A program made the position numbers and the translations under genes. A DNA stretch of 64,000 nt from Rhynchopus sp. YZ270_cl-10 (Eukaryota > Euglenozoa > Diplonemea > Diplonemida > Diplonemidae). Under the pieces are notes generated by a model, which was not told the origin of the DNA, made no database searches, and was given only the letters and a program-made list of their open reading frames with translations. The DNA lies in NCBI GenBank assembly GCA_964035575.1, contig OZ037904.1, positions 62,001 through 126,000 of the forward strand, given 5' to 3'. Below are positions 1 to 10,960 of this stretch, in pieces. Numbering within the stretch: position 1 is the stretch's first letter; each line of letters starts with the position of its first letter.

Positions 1-130
1 ATTTCACATGGTTTCACATATTTTCACTTGATTTCACACATTTTCACCTTGGTTTCACACATTTTCACTTGATTTCACACATTTTCACCTTGGTTTCACA
101 CGTTTTCACTTATTTTCACATGTTTTCACG
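1..130. repeat. TTTCAC-rich minisatellite
   Basis: TTTCAC recurs every 9-12 bases. The 41-bp block at 20-60 is repeated almost exactly at 61-101, so the unit is a pair of about 20-bp subunits. The array is cut by the window start. No coding potential. Confidence 0.85.
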
Positions 131-275
131 GTGTGAAAAAGTGTGGAAAAGTGTGCGCTGGATCACCTCATCAGGAAGATAAAGAAATTTTTACTAAACA
201 TGGAAAGGGGAAATCAATAAAATAAAGGCAAAGGGAAGGTGAAAAGGGAAGAGAAAAGAACAAAAAGGAAAAGAA

Positions 276-516
276 AGAAAAGAAAAGAAAAGAAAAGAAA
301 AGAAAAGAAAAGAAAAGAAAAGAAAAGAAAAGAAAAGAAAAGAAAAGAAAAGAAAAGAAAAGAAAAGAAAAGAAAAGAAAAGAAAAGAAAAGAAAAGAAA
401 AGAAAAGAAAAGAAAAGAAAAGAAAAGAAAAGAAAAGAAAAGAAAAGAAAAGAAAAGAAAAGAAAAGAAAAGAAAAGAAAAGAAAAGAAAAGAAAAGAAA
501 AGAAAAGAAAAGAAAA
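276..516. repeat. (GAAAA)n pentamer microsatellite
   Basis: About 48 nearly perfect GAAAA units. The long Lys/Arg/Glu and Ser/Phe/Leu frames across it are translations of the repeat. Confidence 0.95.
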
Positions 517-1880
517 AGTGTTTTGACCCGAGGGTCGGTGTGAAAAGTTGTGTATATAAATAACGGAGCTGGTTTTGAGGGCGAATAGCGTCCACTAGAT
601 ATAATACACAACCTTCCACTGCTGAAAGTGTTGTTTTTATTTCTTTTTTATCAATTGAAAACACAGGGAAAAGGCACTAGTGGGCGGAAAAAAAGAAGAC
701 CTATGCCACCCTTACTTAAAAGAGGGGAAGGGAGAATAAAAACACTTGCCCTTGGTTTTGTTATCTGCAAATTGGTTTGTTTACGTGCCCCACCCTGGAA
801 AGAGAAAAATACATTCCACTCGGTAAAAGGATCACACCTGGTAAAGCACACTGCCTCATAGAGGCCTTGCGACTGCACCCCACCGGCGGTCTGCTCCTTG
901 ACCAGGATAACAGCCCTTTGACCGCGCTCATCAGAAGGAGCAAAGGCTAAAAGAAAGAAAATAACACTTTTTGTGAGTGCACAATAACGACTATCAGAAA
1001 AGAAACAATCAACTCGATGTTCCGTTTGCTTTTTTGAAAAGAATGTGAGGGGGGGGAGAGGGGGGACACGACCTAGTTACCACCCATGACTAGTGACATG
1101 ACAAGACTAAAAAATGACAAGACCCTTCTCATATGACAGGACCTAACGCCACTCATTTTGTACAGGAGCCAAGGGGGAAGTCTTGTCATTATTTAAAATA
1201 AAAAGGGCGGAAAGGGGGTGGTGGAAGTGTAAAACAAAAGAACAAAAGCGAGGGGGGGGAAACCCCCCTCATAGCCGTTTTATTGCTGGCGCCACATACG
1301 GTATTGTCGCCCCATTATTGGGTATTTCTTTTAATGAAAAGGGGGCAAAAAGGCGACAAAAGGTTGGCATATTCCCTGCATGGCTTAGAACAAAAAAAAG
1401 GGGGGAAATAAAAGAAAAGAAACGTTGTTAGATACACCTAAGCGTCACAAATGCTTAGTCACAAAGCAAAAAAAAATTAAATCAAAGAAAGCGGGTTGCA
1501 AAAGGTGAGCGTGTTCAGGCAAATCTCTTAGAATAAAGCGTTGTGGGGGAACGAATTGTACACAACTACTAAAGAAACGTTGTAAGATGCATTTGTGCTT
1601 CTCTCGTGCACTTCGTTATTCCTCACTATTTGATGCCTTTTTGGCACTTTTTTTCTCGATTTTTTGACACTTTTTGTCGCGTTTTCACCCAATTTCCCCC
1701 TATTTAGAGGGGATTTGATATAAGGCGATTTATCAAAAAATTCAAAATTTTGAAATAGTACAAAACAAGATGGTGGTGTTTTCGCGAGGTTTCGGCAACT
1801 AGAAACCCCAAAATAACAGTGATTTTTTTTTTTCCTTCCACTTTTCGTTTTTTGGCCATTTAATGTACCGTTTTGGGCCG
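517..1880. other. gene-free stretch
   Basis: No frame with protein-like composition. Two weak copies of the short module family H (a GCTTAGTCAC-like core) are visible near 1433-1475 and 1585-1615. Confidence 0.5.
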
Positions 1881-2036
1881 CTGTAATTGTGCTGTAATTG
1901 TGGTGTAATTGTGCTCAGTTCTGGCCAGTTGTGCTCAGTTGTGCGTAAGTGGGTGTAAATGTACGTAAGTGTACGTAAGTGTGCGTAAGTGTTGGTACGT
2001 GTGGAGTATTTGTGGGTACGTGTGTGTAAGTGTGCA
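1881..2036. repeat. degenerate GTAATTGTG / GTAAGTGT minisatellite
   Basis: Irregular direct repeats of GTAATTGTG, CAGTTGTGC and GTACGTAAGTGT. Similar GTAATTGTG and AGTTGTG pieces reappear after the large satellite (about 3655-3685) and near 4380-4460, so the satellite sits inside a block of related sequence. Confidence 0.6.
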
Positions 2037-2227
2037 AAAACGGATATTTTTTGTTTTATGCATGTTTCTCCTGCTCTTTCACGCCAACAAGACTTCGATA
2101 ACATTTCGCTTAAAATTGCACATTTTTTGGCGTGGCTGCATAACCGATCCCCCGTGTTTCGACACAGTTGTCATGGGGGCATTCACGTGTTGGAAATTTG
2201 TTTTCGTTGGTGAAGCTTTTAAACGCC

Positions 2228-2308
2228 GGCATTTGCATTTCCGGAATCCGTCCGGCCAGTGGTGGGGTCAATTTGCCGAAATGGACAAATTCTCGTTTTT
2301 GGAATTTC
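2228..2308 (-). repeat. dispersed repeat R1
   Basis: Reverse-strand copy of a family with core TTGACCCCACCAC, then a GGATTCCGGAAATGC-like end. It directly abuts the CACAGCA/CACAGTA array. Other copies: 4467-4640, 7703-7785, 23240-23325, 39690-40216 and 48320-48985. Confidence 0.8.
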
Positions 2309-2310
2309 CG

Positions 2311-3588
2311 CACAGCACACAGCACACAGCACACAGCACACAGCACACAGCACACAGCACACAGCACACAGCACACAGCACACAGCACACAGCACACAGC
2401 ACACAGCACACAGCACACAGCACACAGCACACAGTACACAGTACACAGTACACAGTACACAGTACACAGTACACAGTACACAGTACACAGTACACAGTAC
2501 ACAGTACACAGTACACAGTACACAGTACACAGTACACAGTACACAGTACACAGTACACAGTACACAGTACACAGTACACAGTACACAGTACACAGTACAC
2601 AGTACACAGTACACAGTACACAGTACACAGTACACAGTACACAGTACACAGTACACAGTACACAGTACACAGTACACAGTACACAGTACACAGTACACAG
2701 TACACAGTACACAGTACACAGTACACAGTACACAGTACACAGTACACAGTACACAGTACACAGTACACAGTACACAGTACACAGTACACAGTACACAGTA
2801 CACAGTACACAGTACACAGTACACAGTACACAGTACACAGTACACAGTACACAGTACACAGTACACAGTACACAGTACACAGTACACAGTACACAGTACA
2901 CAGTACACAGTACACAGTACACAGTACACAGTACACAGTACACAGTACACAGTACACAGTACACAGTACACAGTACACAGTACACAGTACACAGTACACA
3001 GTACACAGTACACAGTACACAGTACACAGTACACAGTACACAGTACACAGTACACAGTACACAGTACACAGTACACAGTACACAGTACACAGTACACAGT
3101 ACACAGTACAGTACAGTACAGTACAGTACAGTACAGTACAGTACAGTACAGTACAGTACAGTACAGTACAGTACAGTACAGTACAGTACAGTACAGTACA
3201 GTACAGTACAGTACAGTACAGTACAGTACAGTACACAGTACAGTACAGTACAGTACAGTACAGTACAGTACAGTACAGTACAGTACAGTACAGTACAGTA
3301 CAGTACAGTACAGTACAGTACAGTACAGTACAGTACAGTACAGTACAGTACAGTACAGTACAGTACAGTACAGTACAGTACAGTACAGTACAGTACAGTA
3401 CAGTACAGTACAGTACAGTACAGTACAGTACAGTACAGTACAGTACAGTACAGTACAGTACAGTACAGTACAGTACAGTACAGTACAGTACAGTACAGTA
3501 CAGTACAGTACAGTACAGTACAGTACAGTACAGTACAGTACAGTACAGTACAGTACAGTACAGTACAGTACAGTACAGTACAGTACAG
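2311..3588. repeat. composite satellite CACAGCA > CACAGTA > CAGTA
   Basis: Three zones in order: about 17 CACAGCA heptamers (2311-2430), then CACAGTA heptamers to about 3107, then CAGTA pentamers to 3588, with one heptamer interrupting near 3231-3237. Each step is a single substitution or a loss of CA. All six frames stay open because the 5- and 7-bp units lack stop triplets in every phase, so the long frames (HSTQYTV and STVQY) are not evidence of a gene. Confidence 0.97.
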
Positions 3589-3696
3589 GTCACTTACATG
3601 TGGTGGCATGCTTCCTTGTAGGGTGGTGTACCATTTTTTCCCCCAGCGTAATTTAGGTGTAATTGTGGTTAGTTGTGTGTACAGCGGTGAAAATCT

Positions 3697-3800
3697 TGGG
3701 CAGTAAGCCCGGGAAAACCCGGGCTTAATTAATTTTGCGCAGAGCAAGCCCGGGTTCGAAGCCCGGGTTTACCCGGGCTTAAGCCTGGGTTTCCCCCGGG
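3697..3800. repeat. AAGCCCGGG palindromic module, copy 1
   Basis: AAGCCCGGG and its complement CCCGGGCTT alternate, giving nested hairpins. AATTAATTTTGC lies between the first and second hairpins. A second copy with the same spacer is at 4303-4360. Confidence 0.7.
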
Positions 3801-3964
3801 TTTTACCTTTTCTGGGGTGGGTGCCCCACCCCACTCCGGGGGGTGTAGCCTCAGGGTGCAGCCCGGGGTAGTCAGTCGCCGAAACGAAGCTCTGTTGACA
3901 GAAAACAACCAAGTCAGCAAAGAAAACACACACGTCTATACTCAAGGGTTACCCACACCCCCGT

Positions 3965-4165
3965 CACAGCCAGAACGCGACTCAATTGGTCAAACGCCGA
4001 AGGAAAAGGAAGCATGCATCATGGCGAAATTATAAAAGTAGCGTACCGTGCGCCTGCGGCGCAAGATTGCAACCCACCCTTCCCTGACATAGTTTGGCTG
4101 TAAAAGTGTGCGATTATAAGCGCAATTTTTTGAAATGTTGCGTACCGTGGCTTCGCTAGGAACCT
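3965..4165 (+). repeat. dispersed repeat S, copy 1
   Basis: About 200 bp containing GCGTACCGTGCGCC, ACATAGTTTGGCTGTAAAAG and GTTGCGTACCGTGGCTTCGC. The same sequence runs on the opposite strand at about 42545-42745, and short pieces occur at 24540-24570 and 42420-42475. Confidence 0.75.
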
Positions 4166-4302
4166 TTGGGTGCCATGACCGCCCATTCTTTGTTATAAAT
4201 GTACTGGCTACTTACAATTCGTGTACCACGTGCGCCTGGTGCACGAATTGCTATCAATTGGGTTTACAGCCACCAGTATTTTAATTATTTTCACCAAAAA
4301 AA

Positions 4303-4360
4303 CCAAGCCCGGGTACAAACCCGGGCTTCGAATTAATTTTGCTAGCTGTGGAAGCCCGGG
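4303..4360. repeat. AAGCCCGGG palindromic module, copy 2
   Basis: AAGCCCGGG, a short loop, CCCGGGCTT, then AATTAATTTTGC and another AAGCCCGGG, matching the arrangement at 3697-3800. Confidence 0.7.
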
Positions 4361-4466
4361 ATTTTCAACCCTGTGTGTGTAGTTGTGCTGAAATTGTACT
4401 GAAATTGTGCCTAATATAGGCACAGCTCAGGTGAGTATGGTGCCAGTTGTGCCCAGTTATGTCATG

Positions 4467-4640
4467 GGTAAAACGGTACATTTAAGTGGTCAAAAAATTG
4501 TCCAATTTTCGAGATTGACCCCACCACTGCACGGGTGAATCCCAAAAATGCAAATAAGGACGTTTTTGGCACAAAATAAATCTGCCAAAAAATTTGTGTC
4601 CCGGATTGGATTTTGGACCCCCCGGACCCCATATTTAGAA
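4467..4640 (+). repeat. R1 repeat with extended right side
   Basis: Nearly identical over about 170 bp to 40045-40216, including GACCCCACCACTGCACGG and the end GACCCCATATTTAGAAATAG. The two loci are 35 kb apart, so the copies are young or recently converted. Confidence 0.85.
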
Positions 4641-5057
4641 ATAGCCCTGCCTTGAGGACCCTGAAAATCAGGTGGTTTTTCTGGAAAAACGCAAAAAAAA
4701 AAAGTTAAAAAACAGCATAAATCACCCCCCTTTGCGGCAAATATGCCCCAAAAATGGTTTTTGAGTCTATTTCATATTTTGAGGTCAAAAAAAATACCCT
4801 GCACAGTAAAAACGCAGGCATTTTGCGAGTTCTGGGAGTCATATTTTTAACACCCCTGTTGTTTTTGGTTTCGTAGGTAGAGAAGGAGAAAGAAGAAGAA
4901 AACTGCAACATTAATTAAAGATCGGAAACCGGAAACCCCGGTTTTCAAACGCGGGTCACTACCCACCGACTTGGGTCAGCTTTACCCACGGACCCAGGAA
5001 AGGTAGCCCTCTGATTGTTCTTGTCTATTTTTTCTCTCTATTTTATTGTTTGTAATT
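4641..5057. other. gene-free stretch
   Basis: No recognisable gene. It leads into the 3' flank of the nuclease-domain fragment; the last 40 bp resemble the 3' flank of the whole copy at 24.81 kb. Confidence 0.5.
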
Positions 5058-6308
5058 TCATTTCCTCTTCGAAATTGGAAACTCCCGCAACTTCTCCGCC
5101 AGCAACGCACCGTACCCCACAGTGGGGCACCAACCGCACATGTGCTGCAGGTCCATCAACCCCTCGTCCTCGTGCAGCTTGATGTCATTGTACTTCCTCG
5201 GTACTACCTCGTCCGGAAGGTTCACCCCTTCGAACACGCTGTCCTCCCACATCTGCGGCATCTCGTTCACTGTCGCCAGCACAAACACCACTCTCGTGTC
5301 CTTGTTTTTTTTGACCATGTCGCAGAACTTCTTCCGAAACCCATTTTTAATCCTGTATAAAATACATGCAGTCCGAGACTCGGAAATCCCCCACGGGTGG
5401 GCATACCTTTTGGTTGTTCCCTTCTTGTTCTTCTTTAGGAACACCTTCTCCGCTTCGAAGCAATGCCGCCCATAGCGGAAGTGTGCCAGAGCGTCAAGTC
5501 CATTTCCTGAAGCCGCCACATCCTCCGCCCAGTGCTTGCACTGCACAGCGAACACAACACGCCCCGCACGCTTCCGGTCCGCAGTCGGCAGCACCAACAC
5601 AAAGTCGCAGCACGTATTCCTCTCATCCGTTGGAACAAACGCGAGTCCTTTGAACGACTTCGTCTTCTTCTGGGCGTCGAGCGCACCGACTTGAGAGATG
5701 CGACCAAGCGTCTCATCGTCACACACGCGAAGCGTCTTCCCATTCTCCACCGCATTCGGGAAGAGCTTGACGTCTTCAGCCCACTCGATCTCTGTGCACC
5801 TGGTCTGCGGCAGGTTGTCTGGTGAATGGCGAAACATCTCCTCTGTGACACGCTCCTCTGCGAGGACCGCTCCACAGAGTGCGTGGAACATGCCCATCTC
5901 GAAGTGCTGGCTCCTCTCCTTGGTCTTCGTCTTCGTGTCGCTGGTGACAGAAAGATTGGCGTCCGCAACACCTTTCGCGTGTTCAAGAAAAGAATTAACC
6001 TTCTCGTTGCTGCTCCTGCCCAGGTGTTCCACACAGAACTCCTGCAGTGCGGGCAGCGGCAGGTACCCGACGCGACGCCTACCGTGCGGCACCAACTGGT
6101 AGTGCTTCGTGGTTGCGTGCCGCAGAATCCGTGCGTTGCATGAGTCCATGTTCACCCTCACAAACAAGTATTTCAGCAGCACAAGTACAACTTCATCCCT
6201 GTCACCATACTTCTTACTCTGCACGAAAGATGAAAGCTCTTGTCCAATGTCACGAAGATTGAGCTTCTCGTCCATCGCATTCAGGCACTTTCCCTCCCAA
6301 GAATCCAC
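5058..6308 (-). pseudogene. RHS/CRN-type nuclease-domain fragment (5'-truncated copy 1)
   Basis: A 416-residue frame matching residues about 490-900 of the whole family member at 24807-27539. It carries the presumed PD-(D/E)XK-fold nuclease core (CCDFVLVLP then VVFAVQCKHW) and the C-terminal MDLQHMCGWCPTVGYGALLAEKLREF block. The NTPase half and coiled-coil linker are absent. Family homology stops at about 6303, where it joins a 330-bp segment shared with 10989-11310, so the 5' end was lost by rearrangement. The frame has no ATG at its 5' edge; the first in-frame Met codon is at 6275. The RHS / Crinkler-RHS assignment (P-loop NTPase plus restriction-endonuclease-like domain, known from trypanosomatids, chytrids and oomycetes) rests on architecture and motifs, not a search. 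I treat it as a partial fossil copy. Confidence 0.7.
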
Positions 6309-6636
6309 GCAGGCACTGCCACCCCGCCAGGAGTAAAAGGAGGGGAAAGGGAAGAAGGGGACACTGCGAGAACACGTATCCTTTTTGTTGTTGATAATCG
6401 CCTAAGAACCACTTGGGGGGCAATAGGGTCTGTACTCAATGTTGGCCGAAGCCTTTTGCACTACGGAATGTGCAGACGACAGTCGTCCTGAACCCTTGAG
6501 AGCAGCTTTTATGAATAATCACTTCCCAGGGGTAGTCTCACAGGAGTAGTGGACACTCTGGTGATCCTTTTCTTTCCATTCGCAATACCATGTATTGTAC
6601 ACAAAAAGTATACGTGTTTTCTTCTCCTCTGTCCTT
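6307..6636 (+). repeat. 330-bp duplicated segment, copy 1 (contains module E)
   Basis: Nearly identical to 10989-11310. It starts inside a module-C-like GCAGGCACTGCCACC and includes a full module E (GTACTCAATGTTGGCCGAAG, then CAGTCGTCCTGAACCC). Copy 1 has a small insertion (ATGTGCAG) relative to copy 2. It replaces the 5' half of the adjacent nuclease gene. Confidence 0.9.
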
Positions 6637-6797
6637 GCTCTCCATCTGACTCGCGAATGTTTTATTACAGGTCAAACGCAGTTGACAGGGGAAATGCTAC
6701 GGTCGATCTGTGTTCACCTTCATTTGTGCTCCTCCCTTCTCACACAACACCATCTCTTTTAGTTGTCGGTCTGGTTAGAATTTTGTTAATTGTTAGA

Positions 6798-7041
6798 GTT
6801 AACAATGACATTGTTAGATTGTTAGAGTATGGTTAGAGTATTGTTAGAGTTTAGTTAGAGTTTAGGTACACAGGTACACAGGTACACAGGTACACAGGTA
6901 CACAGGTACACAGGTACACAGGTACACAGGTACACAGGTACACAGGTACACAGGTACACAGGTACACAGGTACACTCTAATAAACTCAATAGCAATACTC
7001 TAACCATACTAACCATTCTAATCTAATAATGTCATGTTAAC
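6798..7041. mobile_element. MITE-like foldback element with an 8-bp satellite in its loop
   Basis: The left arm starts GTTAACAATGACATTGTTAG; the right arm ends with the complement (TAATGTCATGTTAAC). The arms match over about 65-70 bp with a few mismatches, including GGTTAGAGTATTG-like repeats. Between them lie about 14 copies of ACACAGGT (6864-6975). No ORF. Target-site duplications are not clear. Confidence 0.7.
6864..6975. repeat. (ACACAGGT)n array, about 14 units
   Basis: A perfect 8-bp tandem array in the centre of the inverted repeat at 6798-7041. A short relative (four ACCTGTGT-like units) is at 13766-13800. Confidence 0.95.
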
Positions 7042-7702
7042 TCCCACCAATGACATAACGAAGTATCGCTTGAAAGTACCGTTCAAAATACCTTGCTTGG
7101 GTGTGCAGTGAAGTAGCACACGCAAGGTCTATCAAACGATAAATCAATCAGATAAACGTTACATCATTGGAAAATTGTTGGCACCGCCCCCCTGTCTTCG
7201 TATTTATTACGTTGACAGGCCAAACAGCGTTGGGCTCAGAAGAAGCAGTGCAAAACACTGGGGATCAACATGAGAACCAACTCCCAACAACACAGGCTAC
7301 CGAAGTAGCAGGTGGGGTGTTGCGGGTGTTTGGGGTGAAAGAAAATCGATTTTGGTAAGTTACAGTAGAAAATTCTTAAGTTTGCAATAGCGAGAAGGGT
7401 TACACTGCTCTTGCGAGCTGTGAACCGGTAAGGTTGAGAAGGGTGACACGGCATACAAGTACAAGTACAAGTAAGACGTACCTTCTGCAAAGGCTGAATT
7501 CGCAATTCTAAGGGATATGAATTCAGCCCCCACATGTTTTTTTGAGATAATCATTCCATGGTATACTAGGCGTTCCCGAAGAATGAATCACCCCCTCCTC
7601 GTTCATGCAAACTCAAGAAAATTCTGAAGTAACTACAACCTGGCGTGCGGGTACAGATGCATTGCTTTGTGACTGCCCAGTTCCGACCCCCCTTGTCGCC
7701 AC
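7042..7702. other. gene-free stretch
   Basis: No supported gene. A short (ACAAGT)n run is at 7455-7472. Confidence 0.5.
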
Positions 7703-7785
7703 CCCATACTCAAAAAAATGTCCATTTTTCCAAAATGACCCCACCACATGCCGGGATCGGCTCGGAAATGCGACAAAACGCACTT
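7703..7785 (+). repeat. R1 repeat, diverged copy
   Basis: Core ATGACCCCACCACATGCCGG with GGAAATGC downstream; more diverged than the other copies. Confidence 0.65.
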
Positions 7786-7895
7786 TCAGGGCCCACTTTC
7801 AGACCCACAAGGTCTGAAGTCAAAAGTCACACTTGGGGGTACCAGAATGTCCTTTCTTTCTTTCTTTCTTTGTTTTGTTGGGTGGGTACTGTTTT

Positions 7896-9177
7896 TCAAA
7901 GCTTTCGCAACTCCCGCAACTTCTCCGCCAGCAACGCACCGTACCCCACAGTGGGGCACCAACCGCACATGTGTTGCAGGTCCATCAACCCCTCGTCCTC
8001 CTGCAGCTTCGTGCTCTTGTACTTCACCTCGTCCGGAAGGTTCACCCCTTCGAACACGCTCTTCTTCCACACCCGCGGCATCTCGTTCACTGTCGCCAGC
8101 ACAAACACCACTCTCGTGTCCTTGTTTTCATTGACCATGTCGCAGAACTTCTTTCGAAACCCATTTTTAATCCTGTATAAAATACGTGCAGTGTGAGACA
8201 CGGAAATCCCCCACGGGTGGGCATACCTTTTGTCTGCTCCCTTCTTCTTCTTCTCTAGGAACACCTTCTCCGCTTCGAAGCAATGCCGCCCATAGCGGAA
8301 GTGTGCCAGAGCGTCAAGTCCATTTCCTGAAGCCGCCACATCCTCCGCCCAGGGCTTGCACTGCACAGCGAACACAACACGCCCCGCACGCTCCGAGTCC
8401 GCAGTCGGCAGCACCAACACAAAGTCGCAGCACGTATTCCTCTCATCCGTTGGAACAAACGCGAGTCCTTTGAACGACTTCTTCTTCTTCTGGGCGTCGA
8501 GCGCACCGACTTGAGAGATGCGACCAAGCGTCTCATCGTCACACACGCGAAGCGTCTTCCCATTCTCCACCGCATTCGGGAAGAGCTTGACGTCTTCAGC
8601 CCACTCGATCTCTGTGCACCTAGTCTGCGGCAGGTTGTCTGGTGAATGGCGAAACATCTCCTCTGTGACACCCTCCTTTGCGAGGACCGCTCCACAGAGT
8701 GCGTGGAACATGCCCATCTCGAAGTGCTGGCTCCTCTCCTTGGTCTTCGTCTTCGTGTCGCTGGTGACAGAAAGATTGGCGTCCGCAACACCTTTCGCGT
8801 GTTCAAGAAAAGAATTAACCTTCTCGTTGCTGCTCCTGCCCAGGTGTTCCACACAGAACTCCTGCAGTGCGGGCAGCGGCAGGTACCCGACGTGAAGCCT
8901 ACCGTGCGGCACCAACTGGTAGTGCTCCATGGTTGCTTTCCGCAGAATCCGTGCGTCGGAGTGATCCATGCCCACCCTCACAAACAAGTATTTCAGCAGC
9001 ACAAGTGCAACTTCATCCTGATCACCAAGCTTGTTGTTCTTCACTGAAGATGAAAGGTTATTCCCCATTTCACGAAGACTGAGAGTCTCGTCCATCACCT
9101 CCAGGCACGTTTGCTCCTGAAAATTCACTGATCGCAGTTGCGACGATAGCACCCGAGACTTTCTGGCGGCCTCGGCC
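7896..9177 (-). pseudogene. RHS/CRN-type nuclease half (copy 2)
   Basis: An open frame of about 420 residues covering the last few linker residues (KAEAARKS) and the whole C-terminal half of the family, including the CCDFVLVLP / VFAVQCK nuclease motifs. It is very close to copy 1 and to the whole gene. Upstream it abuts the A-tail of a retroposon (9178-9294), beyond which the NTPase half (9225-10487) continues in the same orientation. The pair therefore looks like one locus split at its coiled-coil linker by insertion, with part of the linker lost. The first codon taken by a permissive caller is GTG at 9152; there is no ATG at the 5' edge. It is probably not independently expressed. Confidence 0.7.
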
Positions 9178-9294
9178 TTTTTTTTTTTTTTTTTTTTTTT
9201 TACTTGGTATTTACTCTCGTCTCTTTAGCGCTGCCGAAGCAGTGTGGCTGCTCTTTTTTTTGTTCTATCCAGAGTAAACCCGGGACCGTGTCCC
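9178..9294 (-). mobile_element. short A-tailed retroposon inserted between NTPase and nuclease halves
   Basis: On the minus strand this is about 93 bp beginning with the hairpin GGGACACGGTCCC and ending in 24 A residues. The same unit with a 23-residue A tail lies alone at 16797-16910, showing it moves separately from the gene. The NTPase ORF reads into it and ends inside. Target-site duplication is not obvious; an AAAGG-like match flanks it here. It could be a SINE or the 3' end of a longer retroposon. Confidence 0.7.
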
Positions 9295-10487
9295 TTTCTT
9301 TTCTTGTCGGCTTCCTCCCTTTCTTTTTGGACATCGGCCTTGTTATTCGCCTTGTTCTCCACATCATGACAGATAGTATCTACTTCCCCGAACAGAGCCT
9401 CGATCCGTCGCGGGTGACCCCCGCTCTCGGCCAGCAGCTTCGCGACGCCTCCCATGACACTCGTCAACTTCAGCTTCATCTTCTCACGCTTCTTCTTGTT
9501 GAAGAACACCTGCAGCCAGACCGGCAAGCGCGTCAACACAGCAGAGTCCAGCAACACCGGCAGGAGAGGTGGCAGCTCCTGGTGCACCAGGTTGCGGCTC
9601 GACCGTGTGGGGAGCGCCCCCAGGTCCACAAAGTCGTACACAGACACGGCAAGAAAGATCCTGTTGTTGGCGGACAGGCTCAGCGTGTCGTCCATGATCA
9701 GACATAGTTCAGACAGGTTGCCCTCTTTGTCGCGCTCTCCAGAGCGGGGGGCTTTGGCCAGCTCGTCCACTGCAAGCAACACGGGGCCCTTGTGGTTCAG
9801 TGCCTTCTTCAGCTCCTCCACTGCTCTCGTAACACTGCTCAGTGGAGACTTGTCCTTCCCTTCGAAGTCTTTAGCGATTGCTTCCAAGCATTCAGGCCAG
9901 TTCATGCCCCAGTACTTCGGCAGGTAGCACAAGATTCGATTCGCAACACGCCGGGTGAAGCTTGCTTCACTCTCATTAGTAACACGCTGAAGACCGTTGA
10001 ACTCAATCTCCACTGCCAAGAACCCGAAGTCGCGCGCCACCTGCAGCATGTTCTGACGTTGGAGCACAGTCTTCCCCGAGCCTTTAGGTCCTGTGTTGCA
10101 CGGCAGGGAATAGCGACCACTAGTATCTTTTGGGTCCTCGATTTGTTTAGCAAGAGCTTCGGCACCCTGCTTACGTACGACATACGGCACGCCTTTGATG
10201 AGCCGGTCCTTCGCTTTGTGCGCACTCATCGCCGCGATGTCACGGAGTGCAACATCCGAGGCAGCCACGAGGCCAGCTTTCGGCACCGGCTTTCCCTTCA
10301 AGACCTTGTTCCTGATTGCGACAACACCAAAACGCGTGTAAATTGGTTTCATCGGTGGAGAGGGTGGAGAGGCGAATTCACACGTATTCTGCCAACCCCC
10401 GGAACTTGCGGCATTCTGCTTGAGAGTTGCAAACTCCACTGCTGTGCGCATCTGTTGGAACACGGCCATGCCGCGTCCTGTTAGCAT
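9225..10487 (-). CDS. RHS/CRN-type P-loop NTPase, NTPase-only copy
   Basis: A 420-residue protein starting at an ATG (MLTGRGMAVF) shared with the whole copy at 27539. Residues 1-390 match the NTPase half: Walker A GPKGSGKT near 133-140, Walker B LLAVDE near 237-242, and the GGHPRRIEAL block near 362 that closes the ATPase domain. After KADVQKEREEADKKRK the sequence leaves the family and reads about 20 residues into the A-tailed retroposon (GFTLDRTKKRAATLLRQR, then stop). The nuclease domain is thus missing from this product. The 400-bp 5' flank is shared with the whole gene, so it may still be transcribed. An NTPase without a nuclease could act as a dominant partner or be inert; this is inference. 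Confidence 0.7.
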   Translation of the reverse strand: MLTGRGMAVFQQMRTAVEFATLKQNAASSGGWQNTCEFASPPSPPMKPIYTRFGVVAIRNKVLKGKPVPKAGLVAASDVALRDIAAMSAHKAKDRLIKGVPYVVRKQGAEALAKQIEDPKDTSGRYSLPCNTGPKGSGKTVLQRQNMLQVARDFGFLAVEIEFNGLQRVTNESEASFTRRVANRILCYLPKYWGMNWPECLEAIAKDFEGKDKSPLSSVTRAVEELKKALNHKGPVLLAVDELAKAPRSGERDKEGNLSELCLIMDDTLSLSANNRIFLAVSVYDFVDLGALPTRSSRNLVHQELPPLLPVLLDSAVLTRLPVWLQVFFNKKKREKMKLKLTSVMGGVAKLLAESGGHPRRIEALFGEVDTICHDVENKANNKADVQKEREEADKKRKGHGPGFTLDRTKKRAATLLRQR

Positions 10488-10890
10488 ATTGATATCTGCG
10501 ACTGCACCTGCAGTGGTGATGGATTACAGAAAAAAAGGGGGGTTGGGCGGGGAGGTACGTTCTCATGAATAAGACATGGGTTATTGTGGGGATTCCTTTT
10601 GCACCACAGCGTAAAGTCACACAATTTGTGGCACATCTTGCTCAGCAGCTCTCCTCTCGCACCAAGCAGTAGTCTGTGCCACGGTGAGCAAGACTGTGCC
10701 CCTCTTCTTCTCCGAACCAGAGGACGCAGCAGACATACATAGAGACACTAAAAATATGAGAATAAACAGGGGGACTATTTTTTGTTTCTCCAGAACAGCA
10801 TTATATCATTCACTGTAACCTACACTATTGTGCGGCGTGACGCTTTGCTAAGTAATGTGTCCTTTTTTTTCCCCCTCCCCGACAGTCAAA
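10488..10890 (-). repeat. conserved 5' flank of the NTPase family, copy 1
   Basis: About 400 bp upstream of the ATG, nearly identical to 27540-27945. Similarity ends after CCCCGACAGTCAAA. It probably carries the promoter and 5' UTR of the family, but I see no identifiable core element. Confidence 0.75.
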
Positions 10891-10960
10891 TCCATGAACA
10901 AATGACAAACACATTTTTGAGAGGGTACAACAACGTACTGTGATACCGGGGGGAAAATAG

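Noticed and set aside
1969-3747. Six long open frames (up to 550 residues) of HSTQYTV, YSTVQ or CVLCTVY repeats
   Set aside because: They are translations of 5- and 7-bp tandem repeats that lack stops in all phases; open on both strands equally.
5046-6491. Plus-strand frames opposite the nuclease copies (for example PRTLPVRSRQHQHK)
   Set aside because: They recur wherever the family occurs only because they are antisense to it; composition is not protein-like.
6798-7041. TTAGAG-rich arms as an interstitial telomere
   Set aside because: The GTTAGAG units are irregular and mirrored on the other side as inverted arms, fitting a foldback element better.
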